NCBI GenBank assembly: GCA_019057975.1
Contig: JAHLWJ010000255.1
Location: 1 to 6,534, forward strand
Direction of reading: 5' to 3'
Source: Promethearchaeota archaeon
GTDB lineage: Archaea; Asgardarchaeota; Lokiarchaeia; Sigynarchaeales; SOKP01
DNA: 6,534 nt
Shown: piece after piece, positions 1 to 5,185 of the stretch
How the letters are laid out: each line of letters begins with the position of its first letter
How positions within the stretch are numbered: the stretch's first letter is position 1
Program-made: the position numbers and the translations under genes
The notes under the pieces: model-generated
Databases searched by the model: none
What the model was told of the DNA's origin: nothing
What the model saw: only the letters and a program-made list of their open reading frames with translations

Positions 1-350
1 TAATTATTGATACAGCTGTATTAGATTTACCTTCAATTTCAATAAATTTTGAAACTAATTATATAGTTAAAAGTGAATTGGGTTTACCTACTGGATTTGC
101 TCCTGCAAATGCGATTTATGGATGGAATTTCGTTAAGAAATATGGAGAAATTCCAAGATGTGGGGCAATAGCTTCTATTATGACATACTGTGCCAGTGCA
201 CCGAGTGATTTCATATTATTTGGTCCTATAAAATTCGCTAAATGTGTTGTACCTGCAGTTGCATTAATATCTGGGGTTAACTCCTATTATAGAAAAAGAA
301 TACTGCGAAAAAATATATCAGAAAAATCTCCTTTAAAGGTAATATTTTAA
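1..350 (+). CDS. mtrH: MtrH-family methyltransferase, C-terminal fragment (5' end outside window)
   Basis: The reading frame is open from the left edge (first full codon at base 3) to a TAA at 348-350, giving 115 residues. MtrH is the TIM-barrel subunit that moves a methyl group between tetrahydromethanopterin and a corrinoid protein; homologues outside the full Mtr complex are thought to link corrinoid methyltransferases to the pterin C1 pool. The fragment shows the family's late-barrel signatures: an AVLDLPS segment (residues 5-11), GLPTGFAPANAIYGW (27-41), and a DFILFGPIKFAK segment (about 70-81) followed by a small-residue-rich helix. The family is usually a little over 300 residues, so about two thirds is missing to the left. 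The TTG at 78 lies inside the conserved domain and is not the start. The basic tail (YYRKRILRKN and after) seems longer than usual. The gene converges on the GTPase gene. Whether it serves methanogenesis or methylamine-type metabolism cannot be told from this piece. Confidence 0.8.
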   Translation, partial: IIDTAVLDLPSISINFETNYIVKSELGLPTGFAPANAIYGWNFVKKYGEIPRCGAIASIMTYCASAPSDFILFGPIKFAKCVVPAVALISGVNSYYRKRILRKNISEKSPLKVIF

Positions 351-368
351 TTCATTAACTCGTGTCAT

Positions 369-1874
369 TTAAGAGATATATCTTAATAGTAGATCTTTTG
401 TTTGATCTAGGAAATCTACTAATTTAGCATTTATTTTTTCTTTTCTTTTTTCATTATCAATCAAAAATAAGATGAACATATCGTTTTCTGCGACTTGAAT
501 CTTTTTGAAAAGTATTACTGAGTCTGCTACTTTAAAAATAGCTTCTTCTTGCTTTAATGCCTTAAATCTAGAGAATATTTTGAACAACATGGCAAATTGT
601 GGCGCAGTGACTTCAAAAACATTAATCAATTCCTCAGACTCTGCTATTTTTGTTAATTTTCTCGCTTTTGGGGAATAGAAATCTGCTAAAACTAAACCGT
701 CTACACTCAACAATAGTGTTAGATATGCATTAGTTTTTAAAGAGAAATTCTTGAGGTTATGATTGATCAGGTTTCTATTAGGGCTCAATTTTGAGATTCC
801 TGAGGAGAAGGCTCTTAAAATGGTAAATATTTGAAAAATGCTAGTCACATACATTTCAGGTGGTTCTTCTGGTGAAATTTCAGCCAATCTATTTTTTACA
901 GTTTCAATGTTCTCCATAATTTCTCCAGTTTTTATAATATCAGAATCTCCTTTTGATAAAACATAGATAATCGGGGTATTTTGATTAAATTGTTTTAAAA
1001 CTTTTTTCAAATCTAGAAGATATTCAATACTTTCATCAAATCTAATTTTATTTCTGATATCAATAAAATAAAACAATAAATCTGCTTCATACAAATAAAT
1101 TTCTGCTTTATTAATGTATTTTTTTCTAAATTTTAATTGTCCCCCGAGGTCCCATGTGAATATGGATGCACCTAAAGCTTCAATTGATTTGATACTAGCA
1201 CCAGTAGTAGGTTTTAATCCAATTAATTTACTATATTTTCGATCAATGCTTAGAAGAAAACTCGTCTTGCCTGAATCGTCTAATCCAGCCATTAAAACCT
1301 TCAGTTTTCTATGAGAGCTCACTGGAGTTGAAGGACTTTTTTCTATCTCTGTTAATTCTTTTAATAAATTAAGGAATAGCGATTCAACATGCTCTTGTGG
1401 AGGATAATTATCAGCTAATATATTATCAAATGATTTAAAAAAGTCAATAACAATAGGTTTAATTCTGTTTATATTACTATATAAAAAACTTCTACTATTT
1501 TCATCAACTAATATTGAGAAAGCAGTAGGAATCTGGGAATTAGAAGAATTTGTCTTGATATAATGAAAATAGGTTAAAGATGTCACATTGAAATCAGGAT
1601 ACGGTAAAATAGCAAAATACATTAAATCTTGAATATTTATATCTGGCGTAAATGCCCTATCACTAATAAACAAACTAAGATTTTTTATCGAGACTTGCGT
1701 AACATCTCTGGTTGTTAGGGTCAGAAGGTTTTGTTTCTTCCTCTCCTCTTTAACATTTTCTAATTCCTTTTCAGTATAATATTTAGGCCAGACATAAATT
1801 GGAGTCGGGCCTAAATCTCCGTAAGAACTGAAGATTAGTCCTTTGATAACTGAAGTTTTAAATAGTTCTTCCAT
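369..1874 (-). CDS. Arf-like small GTPase flanked by longin-like and roadblock-like domains
   Basis: This is a 501-residue protein with an internal Arf/Ras-superfamily G domain at about 189-365. Visible G motifs are the P-loop GLDDSGKTS (197-205, Lys203), switch I PTTGAS (222-227), WDLGGQ (241-246, with Gln246 at the position of the Arf/Ras catalytic Gln), a degenerate base-recognition motif LSKGD (306-310; family norm NKxD) and a possible G5 near VTS (343-345). The WDxGGQ and GLDxxGKTS forms point to the Arf branch. Residues 380-501 begin with LTLLLSVDGLVLADF and read like a roadblock/LC7 or longin module. Residues 1-170, opening with KGLIFSSYGDLGPTPIYVWP (11-30), look like a longin-type alpha/beta domain; this assignment is weaker. 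There is no signal peptide or membrane segment. With the G domain internal, the Arf myristoylated N-terminus is absent. It is probably a nucleotide switch in a cytosolic or membrane-surface complex; partners are unknown. The ATG at 1874 is the first in frame and no Shine-Dalgarno is seen. Confidence 0.85.
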   Translation of the reverse strand: MEELFKTSVIKGLIFSSYGDLGPTPIYVWPKYYTEKELENVKEERKKQNLLTLTTRDVTQVSIKNLSLFISDRAFTPDINIQDLMYFAILPYPDFNVTSLTYFHYIKTNSSNSQIPTAFSILVDENSRSFLYSNINRIKPIVIDFFKSFDNILADNYPPQEHVESLFLNLLKELTEIEKSPSTPVSSHRKLKVLMAGLDDSGKTSFLLSIDRKYSKLIGLKPTTGASIKSIEALGASIFTWDLGGQLKFRKKYINKAEIYLYEADLLFYFIDIRNKIRFDESIEYLLDLKKVLKQFNQNTPIIYVLSKGDSDIIKTGEIMENIETVKNRLAEISPEEPPEMYVTSIFQIFTILRAFSSGISKLSPNRNLINHNLKNFSLKTNAYLTLLLSVDGLVLADFYSPKARKLTKIAESEELINVFEVTAPQFAMLFKIFSRFKALKQEEAIFKVADSVILFKKIQVAENDMFILFLIDNEKRKEKINAKLVDFLDQTKDLLLRYIS

Positions 1875-1968
1875 CGCTTTAGATAATTTTTTTTTTCGTT
1901 TTAAATTTTAAATTTATTAAAGTAATTAAGCAAAATTAATTATTAATAACTTTATATTAAATTCATAG
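1875..1968. promoter_or_regulatory. Divergent AT-rich promoter region
   Basis: These 94 bp separate two divergent start codons and are nearly all A/T, so both promoters should lie here. On the minus strand a TTTAAAATTTAAAA stretch (complement of about 1899-1912) sits roughly 25-38 nt upstream of the GTPase ATG, suitable for a TATA box with a short or absent leader. On the plus strand the hexamer ATTAAT occurs twice, at 1935-1940 and 1942-1947, about 22-34 nt before the ATG at 1969, a possible weak TATA or operator. TTTATATTAA at 1951-1960 looks more like a TATA box but is too close to the ATG unless transcription starts inside the gene. A T10 run lies at 1887-1896. Exact elements cannot be fixed in such biased sequence. 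Confidence 0.4.
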
Positions 1969-2934
1969 ATGACACTTAAAAAGATAGCTACCAGCATTAA
2001 AAACAATCAATACATTCTAGAAAAGAAAAAAATTAGCCCAATAGTTCAATTTATTGACAAAAATTCTTTTAAAAGTGCAAATATATTCACAGATATAGGA
2101 GAAGACGCTGCTACTATAATAAATGATGATAAATATATACTAGTTACTACTGATAGAATAAAAACTACCTTTATCGAAAATTTCCCATTCGGGGCTGGTT
2201 TTAGCTCAATTCTAGTTAGTGTAGATGACATTTATGCATGTGGAGGTATTCCATTAGCAGCAAGTATAATTATTTCAGTGAAAGAACCAGACATCTGTAA
2301 AGAATTGCTTGAAGGAATATGTGAAGGTTCTCAGAAATTTAAGGTTCCAATTATTAGAGGGCATACTAATGTTTATGGAAAGTGTTATGAACTTAGTTCT
2401 ACAATGATAGGTGAAATTAAAAAGGAGGATTATATTTCTGCGGGTAATGCGCAAGTAGGAGATAATATTATCTTAGCCGCAGATTTTGATGGAAAAACGG
2501 GGAAAGCAAGCAAGTTATATTATGACACAACCACATTCAAAAGTTCCGAAGAAGTTTTAAGAAAGAGAAAAGCTATGAATATGATTGCACAAAAACATAT
2601 AGCTAACGCATCTAAAGACATATCTAATGGCGGAATTTTTGGAACTTTATTTCAAATGATTAATTATTCGAATGTAGGAGCAGATGTGAATATAACTAAA
2701 ATCAAAATTCCTCCAAAATTAATAGATAATGGATATGATTTAGAAACCTATATTCAAATGTATTTAACTACTTCATTTATATTAACTGCTCCCGAAGTAA
2801 ATTGTAAGGAAATAGTAAGAACATTTCAAGAATATGGGTTAAATGCTAATATTATAGGTAACATTATTAAAGATCCAAATCTTCTGAGAATAAATAATGG
2901 AAAAGAAGAGTCTATTGATGTAATTAGATTTTAA
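1969..2934 (+). CDS. AIR synthase (PurM)-related protein, methanogenesis-marker-2-like
   Basis: This 321-residue protein belongs to the PurM/ThiL/SelD/HypE ATP-binding superfamily, whose members phosphorylate or activate carbonyl or amide-type substrates. Visible signatures are DIGEDAA (42-48) and VTTDRI (59-64) in the N-terminal domain, the helix SVDDIYACGGIPLAA (85-99), RGHTN (130-134), the domain-linking GDNIILAADFDGK (164-176), and SKDISNGGIFGTL (215-227) in the C-terminal domain. The RGHTN and KDISNGGIFGT forms, and an N-terminus matching that family's opening helix, resemble the AIR synthase-related methanogenesis marker 2 group more than true PurM or ThiL; this is from memory of the family, not an alignment. 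Length is normal and the ATG at 1969 fits the family N-terminus; no Shine-Dalgarno precedes it. The substrate is unknown. It is divergent from the GTPase and 76 bp upstream of the ACT gene, so membership of the threonine cluster is uncertain. Confidence 0.75.
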   Translation: MTLKKIATSIKNNQYILEKKKISPIVQFIDKNSFKSANIFTDIGEDAATIINDDKYILVTTDRIKTTFIENFPFGAGFSSILVSVDDIYACGGIPLAASIIISVKEPDICKELLEGICEGSQKFKVPIIRGHTNVYGKCYELSSTMIGEIKKEDYISAGNAQVGDNIILAADFDGKTGKASKLYYDTTTFKSSEEVLRKRKAMNMIAQKHIANASKDISNGGIFGTLFQMINYSNVGADVNITKIKIPPKLIDNGYDLETYIQMYLTTSFILTAPEVNCKEIVRTFQEYGLNANIIGNIIKDPNLLRINNGKEESIDVIRF

Positions 2935-3010
2935 AATTTTTATTTAGAACAATTAATCGAATCGCAAGAAAAGCGACAATCCTGAATTCTTAAGATCCAA
3001 TCCAATAATT

Positions 3011-3502
3011 ATGATAAATTTAGAAGTTAAAATACCAGATACTCCTGGGAGTTTAATTGAATTAATCAGACCGATATCTAAGAATGGAGGAAATATTTAT
3101 GGGATACTTCACTTCCATGATAGAAAGATAAATAATATGATTCCTGTAAACATTTCATTTGATTTGAGTGAGGAAATTCAGGAAGTAAGTTTACAAAAAA
3201 TAAAAAAAGAGTTAAAAGAAAAAAATATCCAAATAGAGAACATAAATTATGGGATTGAAAAGAAATTAATCACAATAATTCTAACTGGACATGTTTTTGA
3301 TACAGATGTGATGGATACAATAAAAAGATTAGCTTCTAAAAACATTAACGTGTTAGAATTACAAGCTAAATTTACAAAATTAGAAGAAGTAAGTAATGTC
3401 AAGCTAAGAATCGAATTCTCTGAAGATATGAATAAAAAGGAGCTTATTAATGAACTTAGAAAAATTTGTGAGGAAAAAAAGTTATTCCTAATTACAAGTT
3501 AA
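3011..3502 (+). CDS. Tandem ACT-domain protein, predicted regulator of homoserine dehydrogenase
   Basis: This 163-residue protein has a clear N-terminal ACT domain (about 1-75) with the ligand-loop motif PDTPGSL (9-15) followed by ISKNGGNIYGI (22-32), the usual beta-alpha-beta pattern for amino-acid sensing. A second, more diverged ACT-like half covers about 84-163 (ITIILTGHVFDTDV at 87-100, then helix-strand-helix). Size and position match COG2061, annotated as a predicted allosteric regulator of homoserine dehydrogenase, and the next gene downstream is exactly that enzyme, 98 bp away. The downstream dehydrogenase has no C-terminal ACT domain, so this protein probably supplies feedback sensing in trans, with threonine the obvious candidate ligand (inference). 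There is no catalytic motif, signal peptide or membrane segment. The ATG at 3011 puts the first ACT strand immediately at the N-terminus, as expected; no Shine-Dalgarno is visible. Confidence 0.8.
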   Translation: MINLEVKIPDTPGSLIELIRPISKNGGNIYGILHFHDRKINNMIPVNISFDLSEEIQEVSLQKIKKELKEKNIQIENINYGIEKKLITIILTGHVFDTDVMDTIKRLASKNINVLELQAKFTKLEEVSNVKLRIEFSEDMNKKELINELRKICEEKKLFLITS

Positions 3503-3570
3503 GTGAAATAAATTTATTATGTGTAATGAATCAAATGCTATCAAACCGACTAAATTCTCTCTAAAACCAG

Positions 3571-3581
3571 AATATAATTAA
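3571..3581 (+). promoter_or_regulatory. TATA-like box of homoserine dehydrogenase gene
   Basis: AATATAATTAA, preceded by the purine-rich CTAAAACCAG (possible BRE), is centred about 25 nt before the ATG at 3601. That is the spacing expected for an archaeal promoter with transcription starting at or next to the start codon. No Shine-Dalgarno is present, which fits a leaderless message. The AT-rich background makes chance matches common. Confidence 0.45.
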
Positions 3582-3600
3582 ATTGATTCTAATTAAAATT

Positions 3601-4614
3601 ATGGATGTTAAAATTAGTTTAATTGGAAAGGGTATTGTTGGGACTAGTTTACTTCAATTATTAAATGAAAAAAACCAATTTTTTAAGCAAAAATTTAATT
3701 TAAAGATTACAGTGAATTCAATATTTGAAAGTGATGGAGCACTTATTAATGAAAAAGGAATCGATTTAAAAGAAATTCTAGATGTAGGTGACGATTTTAG
3801 AAATTTACCTTATTGGAGAAGAGATGTAAAAGCAATTGATTTAATATCTAAATTAGATGTAGACATTTGTATAGAAACAACACCCACAAATCCGAAGACA
3901 GGAGAACCCGGTTTGTCTCATATTATTGAAGCCCTAAATAATCATATAGATGTAATTTCTTCAAATAAAGGACCATTTTATCTCGAGTATAAAAAGATTA
4001 AGAATTTAGCTGAACAGAATAATTGCTATGTAAAATATGAAGCAACTGTAACAAGTTGTGTTCCTTCATTAAGGATCAAAGAAGATTTAATTGGGAATGA
4101 AATTCTTAGAATTAAAGCGATTCTAAATGGCACTTCGAATTTCATTTTAAGCAGAATGACCGCAGAAGGAGTTAATTTTCCTTTAGCTTTAAAAGAAGCA
4201 CAGGAATTGGGATATGCTGAGTCAGATCCTACTTTAGATATTGAAGGTTATGATGCTGCGGGTAAGTTGGTTATATTAGCAAATGAATTGTTAGGATGGT
4301 CAAAAAATATAAAGGATGTCAAAGTAGAAGGTATTTCAAAAATAACACCTCATGCAATTGAATTAGCTAAACCAGATGGTTTTGTTATTAAGCATTTAGC
4401 AATAGCAGAAAATAATGAATTATCTGTTGAACCGCGTTTAATTGATAAGTATTCCCCTCTTAATATTAGTGGAAATCTAAATATAGTAGAATTAGAAACT
4501 AAATATGCTGGGCCCATAATTTTAATGGGGAGGGGTGCTGGTGGTTTTGAAGCAGCATCAGCTATTATAAATGATTTAATAGATATAACAAGAAAAAAAG
4601 GTTATTCTCCTTAG
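3601..4614 (+). CDS. hom: Homoserine dehydrogenase
   Basis: This cytosolic enzyme makes L-homoserine from aspartate semialdehyde with NAD(P)H, the branch point to threonine and methionine. The 337-residue protein has an N-terminal Rossmann nucleotide site GKGIVG (9-14); TTPTNPKTGEPG (93-104); SNKGP (121-125, with Lys123 the conserved Lys); YEATV (146-150); the family signature ILNGTSNFIL (174-183); AQELGYAESDPTLDIEGYDA (200-219) followed by AGKL, with the Asp and Lys residues of the catalytic site; PLNISG (286-291); and a C-terminal GRGAGGFEAASAII (310-323). It is complete and of the short form, without aspartokinase fusion or C-terminal ACT domain. An in-frame TTG at 3583 would add six residues (MILIKI), but the ATG at 3601 gives the family-typical N-terminus, and the TATA-like box at 3571-3581 leaves no room for the earlier start. 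The ACT regulator lies upstream; the LOG-like gene and threonine synthase follow. The stop is TAG. Confidence 0.93.
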   Translation: MDVKISLIGKGIVGTSLLQLLNEKNQFFKQKFNLKITVNSIFESDGALINEKGIDLKEILDVGDDFRNLPYWRRDVKAIDLISKLDVDICIETTPTNPKTGEPGLSHIIEALNNHIDVISSNKGPFYLEYKKIKNLAEQNNCYVKYEATVTSCVPSLRIKEDLIGNEILRIKAILNGTSNFILSRMTAEGVNFPLALKEAQELGYAESDPTLDIEGYDAAGKLVILANELLGWSKNIKDVKVEGISKITPHAIELAKPDGFVIKHLAIAENNELSVEPRLIDKYSPLNISGNLNIVELETKYAGPIILMGRGAGGFEAASAIINDLIDITRKKGYSP

Positions 4615-4634
4615 ACTATTTTTAATTAAAGAGA

Positions 4635-4639
4635 GGAGG
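4635..4639 (+). promoter_or_regulatory. Strong Shine-Dalgarno of the LOG-like gene
   Basis: GGAGG within GAGAGGAGGA (4631-4640) lies 10 nt before the ATG at 4650. It fixes that start and is the only strong ribosome binding site among the start codons in the window, consistent with an internal gene in a polycistronic message. Confidence 0.8.
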
Positions 4640-4649
4640 ATTCATTATT

Positions 4650-5168
4650 ATGAGTTTTAATTATAAAAATAAGTTTAAAGCGATCATATCTGTTATTGGG
4701 GCAAGCGAAATTGATAAAGAGATAGAAGATAAAACTATAGAAATCGGGAGATTAATCGCAAAAAATCATTACGCTGTGGTATGTGGAGGCCTTTCTGGGG
4801 TAATGGAAGCGATATGTAAAGGTGCTAAAGAAGAAGGGGGTTTTACAATCGGAATTATTCCGCACACAGAAAAAAGTTTGGCTAATAAATATGTAGATAT
4901 TGCAATTCCATGTCCCTTTTCGCAAGCGAGAAATATTGTTGTTGTTCTCACAGGTGACGTATGTTTAGCCATTAGTGGTAAAGCGGGGACTTTATCTGAG
5001 ATTTGTTTTGCTTGGATATATGATAAACCTATAGTAGCCTTATCAAGTGTTGAAGGCTGGTCTTCTAAAATCGCTAATCAAAAATTAGATAATAGAAGAA
5101 ATGACATGATATATGGCGTAAGTACTCCACTAGAAGCAATCAACAAAATTAATGAATTATTAAAATAA
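4650..5168 (+). CDS. LOG-like Rossmann protein, TIGR00725/SLOG family
   Basis: This 172-residue protein belongs to the superfamily holding LOG (cytokinin nucleoside monophosphate phosphoribohydrolases), 'lysine decarboxylase-like' and DprA-related proteins, which bind nucleotides or nucleotide-derived ligands. Visible motifs are ISVIGASE (13-20), the loop CGGLSGVMEA (45-54), GIIPH (68-72), YVDIAIPC (81-88), ARN (93-95), and SGKAGTLSEI (109-118) in place of the PGGxGTxxE signature of true LOG enzymes. Gly113, Thr114 and Glu117 are kept, but the first glycine pair has become Ser-Gly-Lys. Length is typical for the TIGR00725 group. It has no signal peptide or membrane segment. It sits 35 bp after homoserine dehydrogenase and 17 bp before threonine synthase, so it is probably co-transcribed with them. 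Its role is unknown: no homology links it to homoserine kinase. Family assignment is firm; enzymatic function is not. Confidence 0.85.
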   Translation: MSFNYKNKFKAIISVIGASEIDKEIEDKTIEIGRLIAKNHYAVVCGGLSGVMEAICKGAKEEGGFTIGIIPHTEKSLANKYVDIAIPCPFSQARNIVVVLTGDVCLAISGKAGTLSEICFAWIYDKPIVALSSVEGWSSKIANQKLDNRRNDMIYGVSTPLEAINKINELLK

Positions 5169-5185
5169 ATTCAGTGGAATAAATT

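Noticed and set aside
78..80. TTG as start of the first gene
   Set aside because: The frame is open to the left edge, and the residues before it (AVLDLPS and onward) are themselves family-typical, so the gene begins outside the window.
1114..1314. 66-codon plus-strand open frame inside the GTPase gene
   Set aside because: It lies fully antisense to the G domain (P-loop and WDLGGQ region) and its translation has no recognisable protein features.
1887..1896. T10 run as an archaeal terminator
   Set aside because: No plus-strand gene ends before it; it lies in the 5' region of the minus-strand GTPase gene, where it is an A-tract upstream of the start codon.
2046..2231. 61-codon minus-strand open frame
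   Set aside because: It is antisense to the conserved N-terminal domain of the PurM-like protein, with no supporting start context.
2421..2430. Internal Shine-Dalgarno-like AAAGGAGGAT in the PurM-like gene
   Set aside because: It encodes conserved-frame Lys-Glu-Asp codons and no plausible start with an open frame follows.
2962..2976. Small inverted repeat TCGC-N7-GCGA between the PurM-like and ACT genes
   Set aside because: The stem is only 4 bp and no T-run follows; too weak to call a terminator or operator.
3503..3600. Possible RNA gene or riboswitch in the 98-bp gap before homoserine dehydrogenase
   Set aside because: No convincing paired stems are visible; the stretch is AT-rich and is adequately explained by a promoter.
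4769..4972. 67-codon minus-strand open frame
   Set aside because: It is antisense to the conserved LOG-like motifs; a by-product of codon composition on the other strand.
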